A stretch of 64,000 nt of DNA from Myxococcales bacterium (lineage in GTDB: Bacteria > Myxococcota_A > Polyangia > Polyangiales > Polyangiaceae), in NCBI GenBank assembly GCA_016703425.1, contig JADJCA010000007.1, forward strand, positions 620,001 through 684,000, read 5' to 3'. The stretch's first letter is position 1. Each line of letters starts with the position of its first letter. Made by a program: the position numbers and the translations under genes. Positions 19,406 to 28,104 of the stretch are shown piece after piece. The notes under the pieces were generated by a model that made no database searches, was not told the origin of the DNA, and was given only the letters and a program-made list of their open reading frames with translations.

Positions 19406-20920
19406 ATGGACCCGGCCGCCAAGCTCGCGCTGTTGGCCCGCGCCGTGGGCGATCTCAAGGACGCCGTCCTGATCACCGAAGGCACACGCGACGCGCACGG
19501 CGTAAGGCCCATCATCTTCGTCAACCGCGCCTTCACCGAGATGACGGGCTTCTCCGAGAGCGAAGCCATCGGTCAGCTCCTCGACATCACCGTCGGCCCC
19601 GACACGAACCGCGACGCGCTTCGGCGGATCCAGGCGGCCCGCGACGCGCTCCAGCCGGTGCGCGTCGAGCTGCTCAAGTACAAGAAGGACCAGAGCACCT
19701 TCTGGGCCGAGCTCGACATTGTGCCGGTCGTCGACGACGAGCGGAGGTGCACCCACTTCCTCGGCGTCATGCGCGACGTCACGGAGCGTCGCCTCGCCCA
19801 CTCAAGGCTCATCGAAGCCGACCGCCTCGCGGCCCTCGGCACGCTGGCGGCGGGGATCGCGCACGAGATCAACAACCCCCTCACCTCGGTGCTGACGAAC
19901 CTCCAATTTCTCGACGACGAGGTCGCCGCGCTCCGGCGGTTGTGCGGCCCCGACGCCGTCGCACGCGCCGAGGAGGCGCTTCGGGAGGCGCGCCAGGGCG
20001 CGCAACGCGTCGCGCAGATCGTGAAGGATGTCCGCACCTTTTCGCGCGTCGAAGCCGACGCCCCAGGCCTCGTGGACCTTGAGCCGATCTTGCGCGACGC
20101 GATCCATTTGGCGCGCACCGGCATGCCGACGTCAGCCCCCGTCGTCGAGCGGTTCGAGAGCCTCGTCCCCGTCGCCGGGGACCGGGATCGCCTGTCGCAC
20201 GTGTTCTTGAACCTCATCCTCAACGCCTTGCAGGCGGTGCCGCCGAGCTCGCCGGGCAAGGTCGAGGTGCACGCGTTTCTGGCCAACGGCCGCGTCGTCG
20301 TCGACGTAAACGACGATGGTGTCGGCATCTCCCCCGAGATCCTGCCTCGCATCTTCGAGCCGTTTTTCACCACGAAGGCCCCGGGCTCCGGCTCCGGTCT
20401 CGGCCTTTCCGTCACGCGCTCCATCATCATCGGGCTCGGCGGCGACGTCGCCGTCGAGAGCGACTCGCAGCGTGGCACCAAGGTGCGCGTGACCTTGCCG
20501 GCGGCGACGCCCCCTCGCGCCGAAGAGACTTCTGCGGTGGCCCGGTCCATGCCACGCATGCGCGTACTCGTTATCGACGATGACTCGCTCGTGCGCCGCG
20601 CGCTCGCTCGATTCTTGTCGAGGCGTCACGACGTCGTCGAGTGTGGCGGGGCACGAGACGCGCTCGAGATCTTGGCCGGCGACCGCGTCTTCGACGTCGT
20701 GCTGTGCGACCTCACGATGCCGGGGATGGACGGTGCGGCGTTTTACCGGGAGGTCACCCGGCGCTGGCCTGGCTTCGAGCAGAAGGTCGTCATGATGAGC
20801 GGTGGCGCGAGCACCGAGGAGGGTCGCCTGTTCCTCGAGTCGCTGCCGCATCCGTGGCTCGAGAAGCCCGCCACGAGTCAGGCCCTCGAGGCTGTCTTTC
20901 GCCGCGCCTGGCCGTCGTAA
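19406..20920 (+). CDS. PAS sensor hybrid histidine kinase
   Basis: 504 residues, soluble. Order: PAS/PAC domain (about 10-130, with FVNRAFTEMTGFSESEAIGQ and the DVTERR end), HisKA with phospho-acceptor His153 in AAGIAHEINNPLTSVL, HATPase with N box (LNLILNALQAVP), G1 (DDGVGISPEILPRIFEPFFT) and G2 (GSGLGLSVTRSI), then a C-terminal receiver domain (about 385-504) with VIDDDS and phospho-acceptor Asp435 in LCDLTMPGMDG. The lack of membrane segments points to a cytoplasmic signal sensed by PAS. No output regulator sits next to it; the partner is unknown. Confidence 0.95.
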   Translation: MDPAAKLALLARAVGDLKDAVLITEGTRDAHGVRPIIFVNRAFTEMTGFSESEAIGQLLDITVGPDTNRDALRRIQAARDALQPVRVELLKYKKDQSTFWAELDIVPVVDDERRCTHFLGVMRDVTERRLAHSRLIEADRLAALGTLAAGIAHEINNPLTSVLTNLQFLDDEVAALRRLCGPDAVARAEEALREARQGAQRVAQIVKDVRTFSRVEADAPGLVDLEPILRDAIHLARTGMPTSAPVVERFESLVPVAGDRDRLSHVFLNLILNALQAVPPSSPGKVEVHAFLANGRVVVDVNDDGVGISPEILPRIFEPFFTTKAPGSGSGLGLSVTRSIIIGLGGDVAVESDSQRGTKVRVTLPAATPPRAEETSAVARSMPRMRVLVIDDDSLVRRALARFLSRRHDVVECGGARDALEILAGDRVFDVVLCDLTMPGMDGAAFYREVTRRWPGFEQKVVMMSGGASTEEGRLFLESLPHPWLEKPATSQALEAVFRRAWPS

Positions 20921-20923
20921 GCC

Positions 20924-21493
20924 TCAGCGGACCCGGACGTCGCGCACGCGCTTGGGCGGCGCCGGTGCGGCACCAGCGCTCCGCGACGCGGCGCCGCGCT
21001 CCCAGAGCCCGATGTCGTGCCAGGCTCCAAACTTGTATCCGGCCCGGTGGAGCCAGCCACTCCGCACGAAGCCCGAACGCTCGTGGAGACGCTCGCTCGC
21101 CTCTTGGCCCCGCGTGATGCACGCGACGAGCGTCACGAAGCCTTGTGCCACCAGCGTATCGATGAGCTCGCGATAGAGCGCGAAGCCGACGCCGCGTCGA
21201 TGCCTCGATGGCTCCACATAGACCGTGACTTCGGCGGTCCAAAGGTAGGCGCCGCGGGTTCGATAGGGCGAAGCCTTCGCGAAGCCTGCGACGCCGCCGC
21301 CATCTCGCTCCGCCACGAGCCAAGGGAACCGCTCGTTGGAGCGCGTGAACGCATCCTCCCACTCGGCGATGGACTCGGGTTCCGTCGCGAAGTTGGCGAC
21401 GCCGGTCGCAGCGGCCTCGTTGGCGAGGGAGAGCATGGCGCCGACGTCTCGGAGCTCCGCCAACCGAATCGAACAAGGGTCCGAATCCTCCAC
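20924..21493 (-). CDS. GNAT N-acetyltransferase (phosphinothricin/methionine-sulfoximine type)
   Basis: 189 residues from GTG 21493. The GNAT fold has the acetyl-CoA loop in VYVEPSRHRRGVGFALYRE and the end pattern LHERSGFVRSGWLHRAGYKF plus GAWHDIGLWER, which are hallmarks of the Pat/Bar/MnaT subgroup that acetylates methionine sulfoximine-like amino acids. The C-terminal 25 residues are low-complexity. It lies 3 bases after cheR, the last gene of the che operon, which is an unusual address for this enzyme; a role in chemosensory signalling cannot be inferred from sequence. Confidence 0.85.
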   Translation of the reverse strand: MEDSDPCSIRLAELRDVGAMLSLANEAAATGVANFATEPESIAEWEDAFTRSNERFPWLVAERDGGGVAGFAKASPYRTRGAYLWTAEVTVYVEPSRHRRGVGFALYRELIDTLVAQGFVTLVACITRGQEASERLHERSGFVRSGWLHRAGYKFGAWHDIGLWERGAASRSAGAAPAPPKRVRDVRVR

Positions 21494-21496
21494 GAT

Positions 21497-22387
21497 CTAG
21501 CCCGGCTTTCGGTAGACGAGATCTTCTTTGAGGTGAAGCAGCTCGAAGGCCGTCGAAACGTTCAAGAGCGACTCCGAGTGCCCGAGGAGCAAGACACCAC
21601 CGGGGGTGAGTCGCTCCAAGAACATCTCGATGACACGACGACGCGCGTGGGCGTCGAGGTAGATGAGGACGTTGCGGCAAAAGATGACGTCAACGCGACC
21701 GACGGTGCGCGCGCGTTCGTCGTCCAAGAGGTTCATTTGACCGAAGTGCACCATGTTGCGAATGCGCTCCACGACGAAGGCACCGGTTGCTCCGCCCCGC
21801 GCATCGAGACCGGGGCGCGCTTCGAAGCCCGCGCGCGTCTCAAAGTACGTGCGCTTGACGAGCTCTGGCGTCGCGCGGAACGACGATGGCCCGTAGAAGC
21901 CTCGGCGCGCCGTCGCGATGCATCGCTTCGAGAGGTCCGAACCGAACACCCTCACCTCCCAGTCGCCGAAGAGGCCCGAGCGCTCGACGAGCATGGCGAC
22001 GGTGTAGGGCTCCTCGCCGGTCGAGCAACCGGCGCTCCACAGGGAGAGCCTCCGCCGCGACTTGCCCTGGGCCGCGAGCCGCGGCAGGAGCTCCTCTTCG
22101 AAGGAGCGGAGCTGGTAGTCCTCGCGGAAGAAGTACGTCTCGTGCGTCGTGAAGAGCTCGACGACCTCCTCCCATTCAGCGGCGGCGCTCGGGTGGTAGC
22201 GGAGGTAGTGAAAATATTCGGCGAAGGTCTGGAGATGAAGGACGTGGAGCCGATCGCGGAGCTTGCGGCCAGCGCTGATGCGCGCGTCGAGGTTGAGCGC
22301 AAGACCGAGCTTCGAGGCCAGCAGCTCGCGGAGCACACGGAACTCCTCGGCCTTGAGCTCCCACTCGGGCCCACGCCCCGGCGCCAC
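21497..22387 (-). CDS. cheR: Chemotaxis protein methyltransferase CheR
   Basis: 296 residues. CheR methylates glutamates of chemoreceptors using S-adenosylmethionine. The N-terminal helical domain (about 15-80) leads into TTHETYFFREDYQLRSFEEE, then the SAM fold with LSLWSAGCSTGEEPYTVAML, VFGSDLSKRCI and VIFCRNVLIYLDAHARRRVI. The last is the CheR signature. The start is a GTG at 22387, one base beyond the stop of the HEAT gene. No chemoreceptor gene is seen in the window. Confidence 0.96.
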   Translation of the reverse strand: MAPGRGPEWELKAEEFRVLRELLASKLGLALNLDARISAGRKLRDRLHVLHLQTFAEYFHYLRYHPSAAAEWEEVVELFTTHETYFFREDYQLRSFEEELLPRLAAQGKSRRRLSLWSAGCSTGEEPYTVAMLVERSGLFGDWEVRVFGSDLSKRCIATARRGFYGPSSFRATPELVKRTYFETRAGFEARPGLDARGGATGAFVVERIRNMVHFGQMNLLDDERARTVGRVDVIFCRNVLIYLDAHARRRVIEMFLERLTPGGVLLLGHSESLLNVSTAFELLHLKEDLVYRKPG

Positions 22388-22388
22388 G

Positions 22389-24455
22389 TCAGCCGCCCTC
22401 GAAGCGTGGAGGCCTCAAAGAGAGCGCTTCGGCGAGGGCGGCGCGGACCTCCGGCTCGCGTTCGACCTCAAAGCGGTCGCGCAGGAGCGCGCGCGCCGCG
22501 TCGATTCGTAGCTCGGCGAAGATCTCCGAAGCCAACCTCCGCACCTCCCAGGCGGGATGGGCGAGGCACGGCGCGACCTTGCCCACGAGCTCCGGCGTGA
22601 GACTGCCTGCGAGCTCCGAGAGCGCGAGCGTCACCACGTCACGGTCGCGATGCCCGAGCGCTAGCAGGAGGCCGCGGGTACGGGCCTCACCCGTCGCGAG
22701 CGCGAAGATCTCGACGGCCGTGCTCGCGAGCGCCGGCGGCGCGGTGCCGAGGTGCGCCTCGGCGAGCTCAAGGGCCGCGGGCAAGCTGGCGCTCGCGAGC
22801 GCACGCAGCGCCGACGAGACGGTCTCCTCGTCGGTGGACGCCACCACAATGCCGCGAAGGATGCTCTCGGCTCCGACCCGACCCAAGGCGCGCACGGCCG
22901 CGAGCCGAACCTCTTGTTCTTCGTCGGCCAAGGCCACGGCGATGCGCTCCGGCGCCTCTTCGGCCCCGCTCTCGGCGAGCGCCTCGACGGCGAGGCGACG
23001 CGCGCGCGGGTCGGCGCTTCGGAGCGCTCGCTCGCCAAAGGCCATCAGCTCGGCCACCGGGGGTTGTTCCGAACCGCTCCCCACACGCGTCATGGCGGCG
23101 ACGATGGCGGCACCCGCGGCGGCGTGTTCGGCCGTCGGGTCGAGCGCTGCAAGGAGCGCTCGGGCCGTTGCACGATGGCGCGCCGCGAGCGACGTGAGCG
23201 ACGACGAGGCGGCCTCCGCGATGCGGCCGTCGCCGTGCGCCGTGAGCGCCACGAGTCGCCCTAGATCTCGTTCGTCGCCGAAGCTTCCGAGCACGTTGGC
23301 CGCCGCCGCCACGACCTCGGCAGACGCGTCGGATAGCGTCTCGCGCACCGCGCGGAGCGCTCGAGCGTCGAGCTCTGTTGCGAGGGCCACGATGAGCTCC
23401 AAGAGCGTCACCCGCAGCGCCGGCGCCGCGACATCGAGCAACGTTGCAAGCGACAGCGCCACCTCGGGACCGAAGAGCTCAAGCGCCCGCAGGGCTCCCG
23501 ACGACGGCCCCTCGCCCTCGAGCGCGTGCACGATGCCGGGCACGTCGGTGGGATCACGCGCAGCACCGAGCGCCACGAGGGCGCCCTCGGCGAGCTCCGC
23601 TTCGGAGGATTCGGACGCCGTCTTCCGGAGCGCCTCGTGGACCGCCGGAGCGCGGCGAATCATCGCGCCAGCGGCGACGACGAAGGCCGAATCCGGCGTG
23701 AGCTCACGCAACCAACCGGCGAGCGCCAGAATCGCCTCGCGCGCCCCGGGCGTTTCCACGACGGCGTTCACGAGGAAGGCAAGCGCCGCCTCATCCTTGG
23801 CCTTCGCCGCCGCCGACAACGTTGCGCGCTTCATGAGAGGCCGCTCCGCCAGCGGCAAGAGGCGCGAGCTCGGCAGGTTCGCGTCGAGCCGCACCAACGC
23901 GTCGAGCACGGCGTGCGCCAGCGCCAGGTCTTCGGACTCCAAATGCGAAAGGAGTGCCGCTGTCGCGTCTTCCCGGGTGCGCTCCGTGGCGAGGCCGGCG
24001 CGCCCCAACGCTTCAGCGGCGGCCAACACCACGTTGGCGTCGGGGTCGGCGAGGGCCTCGATGAGACGCGCGACGCCGCGCGGATCGGGCACGCCAGCGA
24101 GAACCTCGACGGCGAGTTTCCGCGCGTCGGCATCGAGCGCGTCGAGCGCCCCGAGCACCGACGAAACGGCGTCGGGACCGATGTTGACGAGGGCCTCGAC
24201 GGCGGCGTTGCGCAGTCCGATGTTGGTCTTATCGTCGAGGCTCTGCGCCAACCGGACGAGGAGCGACGCGCGGGGTGTTACGCGAACGGAGAGCGCGGAC
24301 GCCTCCTTGCGCACGCGCCAGTCGCCATCCCCGAGCGCCCGCACGAAGAGCTCGATGGCTTCTTCGCCGCCACGCAGGGCGAGCGCCGCGACGGCGCGGC
24401 GCCGCTCCTCCGGCTCCTCGGAGGCGAGCGCCTGCGACAACGCCTCGAGGCTCAT
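22389..24455 (-). CDS. HEAT-repeat protein of the chemosensory operon
   Basis: 688 residues made almost wholly of HEAT-like repeats about 30 residues long, each a helical pair with a conserved pattern (LGDGDWRVRKEASALSV, LADPDANVVLAAAEALGRAG, DEEQEVRLAAVRALGRVG). No signal peptide or membrane segment. The start ATG 24455 overlaps the cheW stop as ATGA, so it is translationally coupled to the che genes. HEAT scaffolds bind proteins; HEAT or PBS-lyase-like proteins are known in some myxobacterial che clusters. It may dock an output or receptor partner, which is inference. Confidence 0.88.
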   Translation of the reverse strand: MSLEALSQALASEEPEERRRAVAALALRGGEEAIELFVRALGDGDWRVRKEASALSVRVTPRASLLVRLAQSLDDKTNIGLRNAAVEALVNIGPDAVSSVLGALDALDADARKLAVEVLAGVPDPRGVARLIEALADPDANVVLAAAEALGRAGLATERTREDATAALLSHLESEDLALAHAVLDALVRLDANLPSSRLLPLAERPLMKRATLSAAAKAKDEAALAFLVNAVVETPGAREAILALAGWLRELTPDSAFVVAAGAMIRRAPAVHEALRKTASESSEAELAEGALVALGAARDPTDVPGIVHALEGEGPSSGALRALELFGPEVALSLATLLDVAAPALRVTLLELIVALATELDARALRAVRETLSDASAEVVAAAANVLGSFGDERDLGRLVALTAHGDGRIAEAASSSLTSLAARHRATARALLAALDPTAEHAAAGAAIVAAMTRVGSGSEQPPVAELMAFGERALRSADPRARRLAVEALAESGAEEAPERIAVALADEEQEVRLAAVRALGRVGAESILRGIVVASTDEETVSSALRALASASLPAALELAEAHLGTAPPALASTAVEIFALATGEARTRGLLLALGHRDRDVVTLALSELAGSLTPELVGKVAPCLAHPAWEVRRLASEIFAELRIDAARALLRDRFEVEREPEVRAALAEALSLRPPRFEGG

Positions 24456-24922
24456 GTGACCTTCTCCCGGCCCACCTGGGCGGTGAGCTCCGCGAAACGC
24501 ATGACGTCGAGCACGAAGACGAGTCGACCGTCGAGCTCGGTGACCCCCGCGAGGCCGCGCACGTCGGCGCCGGTCCCCAAGAGCGGCGGCGGCCGTAGCG
24601 CGGCGCCGGCGGTGCCGAAGACCTCCGAAACACGATCGACGACGAGCGCAACTTGTCGTCCACCGACGTCGCACAAGAGCCATTTTCGTCGAAGGAGAGG
24701 CGCCGCCGGGAGGCCGAAACGCTGCCGAAGGTCGATGACCGGTACGATGACGCCGCGATAGTCGGCGACCCCCAGGACCGCCGGCGGCGCCTGGGGGAGC
24801 GCATCGATGCGGAGCGGCAGCGTGACCTCCCGCACGGCACCGATGGCGACCGCGTAGCTCACGTCGCCGACCACGAAGCCCACGAGGTCACGGCGCGGAT
24901 CGTGACGCGTGCGAGGCCTCAT
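24452..24922 (-). CDS. cheW: CheW-like coupling protein (first copy)
   Basis: 156 residues, single CheW domain: GFVVGDVSYAVAIGAVREVT, VLGVADYRGVIVPVIDLRQR, LVVDRVSEVF and a C-terminal LDGRLVFVLDVMRF. CheW links CheA to chemoreceptors. It is coupled at both ends by ATGA overlaps, to the second cheW upstream and the HEAT gene downstream. Two CheW proteins differing in sequence suggest either two receptor types or distinct contacts to the array. Confidence 0.92.
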   Translation of the reverse strand: MRPRTRHDPRRDLVGFVVGDVSYAVAIGAVREVTLPLRIDALPQAPPAVLGVADYRGVIVPVIDLRQRFGLPAAPLLRRKWLLCDVGGRQVALVVDRVSEVFGTAGAALRPPPLLGTGADVRGLAGVTELDGRLVFVLDVMRFAELTAQVGREKVT

Positions 24923-25407
24923 GCGAGCCCTTCCACGAGCTGTCGGACGTCGAGGAGCACCAGCAGCTCGCCAGCGGCGGGCCGCGCGATGCCCCAGATG
25001 TACGGCGGCTGCTCGCCGCCGAGCGCCGCGGCGGGCTCGATCTCCGCCTCCGCGAGCCGATAGACCTGCCGCACCTCGTCAACCAACAGCGCCATCGATT
25101 CGCCGTCGTGGGTCGCCAAGAGCAATCGACTCTTGGCTTCGATGGGCGCTGAAGGGAGCCTCAGGCACGACCTCAAGTCAACGACCGTGGAGAGCCGCCC
25201 ACGCACACTGACGAGGCCGCGCAGGGGCGACGGAGCACGCGGGACCTCCGTCAGCGGTGGCGGCCTCAGAATTTCGGTCACAAGCTCGATGCGCACGGCG
25301 TAGGCCTCGCCGGCGAGCTGGAACGCTAGCACCTCGGTCCGGTGACCAAGCTCGACAGCGCGGCGCAACGCGGCGCCTTCGTCGTGGCGTTTCGTGAGGC
25401 CGCTCAT
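24919..25407 (-). CDS. cheW: CheW-like coupling protein (second copy)
   Basis: 162 residues from ATG 25407, which overlaps the cheA stop as ATGA; the open frame extends further upstream inside cheA but has no homology there. CheW domain visible as EVLAFQLAGEAYAVRIELVT, SPLRGLVSVRGRLSTVVDLR, ALLVDEVRQVY, and LVLLDVRQLV near the end. Same operon as cheA and the other cheW. Confidence 0.92.
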   Translation of the reverse strand: MSGLTKRHDEGAALRRAVELGHRTEVLAFQLAGEAYAVRIELVTEILRPPPLTEVPRAPSPLRGLVSVRGRLSTVVDLRSCLRLPSAPIEAKSRLLLATHDGESMALLVDEVRQVYRLAEAEIEPAAALGGEQPPYIWGIARPAAGELLVLLDVRQLVEGLA

Positions 25408-27557
25408 GGGCGATCCATGCGGGGCAAGAGCGCATGAGCCGCGGGTCCGCGCTCCGCGTCCGACGCGAGCACCTCCTCGATGAGCGCGGCGACGTCGATG
25501 ACGAGCGCCACGCGCTGATCGCCGAGCTCGGTGGCGCCAGAGAAGCCCGCGACGCGCGCGAGCGACGGCCCCAGCGCCTTGATGACGATCTCCTCTTGCG
25601 AAAAGAGCGCATCGACGACGAAGCCCAGCTTCCGGCCGCCCACCTGGCCCACGATGACGAACCCCTTTCGCCGCTCTTTGGGCGCCCTGGCGCTGAAGCC
25701 GAAGAGCTGGGCGAGGCGGCAAATGGGGAGCGAACGCCCCCTTTGATTGAGCACCTCGCGACCGTCGATGACGCGAACGGCCTTTTCATCGAAGGCGATG
25801 GCCTCCTCGACGTTGGCCAGCGGGACCGCAAAGGAGCGGCCCGCGACCCCGACCATGAGCACGCTGATGATGGCGAGCGTGATCGGCAGCGTAATGGTCA
25901 TCTTGGTGCCGATGCCCATCTCGCTGGAGATGTCGACGATGCCGCCGAGCTTCGAGATGTTCTTCTTGACGACGTCCATGCCGACGCCGCGACCGGAGAG
26001 ATCGGTGGCTTGGCTTCGCGTGGTGAAGCCAGGCAAAAAGACGAGCGCCAGCACTTCGCGCGCCGACAAGTCCCTCGCTTGCTCGTCGGTGACGAGGCCG
26101 CGCGACACGGCCGCCGTGACGAGCTCCGCGGGGTTCATGCCGCGGCCGTCGTCCTCGATCTCGAGGACGACGTTGTTGCCCTTCTGGAAGGCGTTGAGGA
26201 CGATGCTTCCCACGGCGGGCTTGCCCACCTTCATGCGCTCGTCGCGAGCCTCGATGCCGTGATCGATGGCGTTGCGGATCATGTGCATGAGCGGATCGCT
26301 CAGCTCCTCCACGATGAGTTTGTCGATCTCGGTCTCCGCTCCCGTGACGACGAGGTTCACCTCCTTGTCGTGCTCGCGGGAAATCTGGCGAACCACGCGC
26401 GCCAGCTTGTCGAAGGCTTGGCCCAAGGGGACCATGCGAACCTCAAGGATCCCGTTTTGCAGTTGAACGAGGTTGCGCTCGAAGGCGCGGTGCAAGCGAT
26501 GCAGCTCGGTCCCCGTCTCTCGACCCGCTCCGCCGTGGCGAACGCGATCGACGAGGCGCCCGATGCCCGTCCGAATGATCGCCAGCTCGCCGACGATGTT
26601 CATCAGGTGATCGAGCTTGCGAATGTCGACGCGCACGGTCTGCGCCACGGAGCGCAGCGACCGGTCGCGCTCATGCCCTTCGGCAGGGGGCCGCAGCGAG
26701 CCGCGCGCACCGACGGCTATCGACGTCGGCGATTCGCCGACAAAGTCGACGGACACCGGAGGCATCGTCTGCGGGCTGCGCCGCCGCACCTCCTCGATCC
26801 GCATGTTCGGCGAGGCGAGCGCCGCTTGCAGCGCTTCCAGCGGCGTGCCGCTGGCCATCAAGATCTCAAGCTCGATGGAGTCAGCGTCGCCGGCGGACCC
26901 CGTCGGCAGGTACGTGAGGATTTCGCCGTGAGGCCGCGCCCGCGCCTTGAGCTCATCGAGCGCCGTGTCGATGCTGAGGAGCTGAAACACCACCATCAGC
27001 CGGTACAGGCCGAGGCCCGCCTGGATGTTCGTGCGAAGGCGATGCTCCTCGTATTCCGTCAGGACGCCGAGCAACGACGGGTCGAGCTCGAACTGCGCCA
27101 CGGGGCTGGCTGCCACAACTCCTTGCGGACTGCCGCGCAGGGTGCCGAGCGCCGCGAGCAGCGTCTGCACCTCGAGCTCCGGCAACGGCGCCTGGGTCCG
27201 GTCCGCCGTGAGGAGGCGAGTGAACAGCTCAACGGCGCGAAAGAGCAGGTCGAGGAGGCGCGCCGACAGCTCGAGGCGACCGAGCCTTAGGTCGTCGAGC
27301 ACGTCTTCGAGCTCGTGCGACAGCCCGCTCATGAGCGTGGCGCCGAAGAGACCCGAGAGCCCCTTCAGCGTATGGACGCCGCGGAAGACGTCGTTCAGGA
27401 GCTCGGCGTCGGCGCGTCCGAGCTTAACCAACTCGTCGATGGCGAGCAGATCGCGGCTCACCGTGTCGATGAGCTCTTGCGCCTCCGAGAAGAACTCCTC
27501 GCGAGCCTTGTCCGCGCCGCCTTCGTATCCCGAGCCTCCGGACCCCGACTCGACCAT
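25404..27557 (-). CDS. cheA: Chemotaxis histidine kinase CheA
   Basis: 717 residues. The P1/HPt domain carries phosphorylated His62 in DVFRGVHTLKGLSGLF. After a P2-like linker region (about 150-290) comes the dimerisation domain (VRVDIRKLDHLMNIVGELAI), then the HATPase with the N box ELSDPLMHMIRNAIDHGIE, EIEDDGRGMNPAEL and the G box ATDLSGRGVGMDVVKKNISK. A C-terminal CheW-like domain ends at RMDRP. It has no receiver domain, so the separate CheY (27567-28033) is its likely target. The gene follows cheY by 9 bases. Confidence 0.97.
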   Translation of the reverse strand: MVESGSGGSGYEGGADKAREEFFSEAQELIDTVSRDLLAIDELVKLGRADAELLNDVFRGVHTLKGLSGLFGATLMSGLSHELEDVLDDLRLGRLELSARLLDLLFRAVELFTRLLTADRTQAPLPELEVQTLLAALGTLRGSPQGVVAASPVAQFELDPSLLGVLTEYEEHRLRTNIQAGLGLYRLMVVFQLLSIDTALDELKARARPHGEILTYLPTGSAGDADSIELEILMASGTPLEALQAALASPNMRIEEVRRRSPQTMPPVSVDFVGESPTSIAVGARGSLRPPAEGHERDRSLRSVAQTVRVDIRKLDHLMNIVGELAIIRTGIGRLVDRVRHGGAGRETGTELHRLHRAFERNLVQLQNGILEVRMVPLGQAFDKLARVVRQISREHDKEVNLVVTGAETEIDKLIVEELSDPLMHMIRNAIDHGIEARDERMKVGKPAVGSIVLNAFQKGNNVVLEIEDDGRGMNPAELVTAAVSRGLVTDEQARDLSAREVLALVFLPGFTTRSQATDLSGRGVGMDVVKKNISKLGGIVDISSEMGIGTKMTITLPITLAIISVLMVGVAGRSFAVPLANVEEAIAFDEKAVRVIDGREVLNQRGRSLPICRLAQLFGFSARAPKERRKGFVIVGQVGGRKLGFVVDALFSQEEIVIKALGPSLARVAGFSGATELGDQRVALVIDVAALIEEVLASDAERGPAAHALLPRMDRP

Positions 27558-27566
27558 GAGCCGTCC

Positions 27567-28033
27567 TTATTCGCTCTCGCCCTTGCCACCGGGCCGCGAA
27601 CCACGAGCCGCGCTGGAACGGGAGCCACTCGGGGTCGGCATCTTGGGCGGATCGGTGAGGAGCTTGCCGCAGACGCTGCGGAGCTGCTCCGGCGAAAATG
27701 GCTTGGCGATGTAGGCGTTGGCGCCGAGAGCCAAACCGCGCTCGACGTCCCGCTCGCTGGCGAGCGTCGAGATGATCGCGAGGGGCGTGCCGCGGTGGTG
27801 CTCCGACTTGCGAATGAAGTGGATGAGCTCAAGGCCGTTGATGTCGGCCATGTTGATGTCCGTCACAATGAGGTCGTAGCGAGCCCGCGGCAGAAGGCGC
27901 ATGGCGTCGAAGCCGCTCGACGCCTCAACAACCTCGCAGCCCCCAGCGGCTCCGCGAAGGCCTTGTCTTCGAGGATGGCGCGCACGAGCGCGCGAGCGGA
28001 CCCGGAATCCTCTACGACGAGCACGCGGCGCAC
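27567..28033 (-). CDS. cheY: CheY-type response regulator, apparent frameshift
   Basis: The receiver domain is split over two frames. From GTG 28033 the first frame reads VRRVLVVEDSGSARALVRAI and on to about KAFAEPLG; the second frame resumes at GCEVVEASSGFDAMRLLPRA and runs to the stop at 27567 with phospho-acceptor Asp in IVTDINMADINGLELI and Lys in YIAKPF. The switch is at a run of five Gs on the coding strand (27940-27944); one extra G restores a continuous 155-residue CheY-like protein with a short Gly/Lys tail. Sequencing error or a true mutation are both possible. It heads the che operon. Confidence 0.85.
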
Positions 28034-28104
28034 GAACCCGAGTCTACCTTGGAGGCCGAGTCTTGTGGGAGTTCGCGGCCGCCCTCAGGTATAAGAGTCA
28101 TCCC

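Noticed and set aside
22579..24459. 626-residue Ser/Ala-rich plus-strand frame
   Set aside because: Exact antisense of the HEAT gene; composition is a by-product of its codon bias.
25434..27290. 618-residue plus-strand frame
   Set aside because: Antisense of cheA; no family motif and improbable composition.
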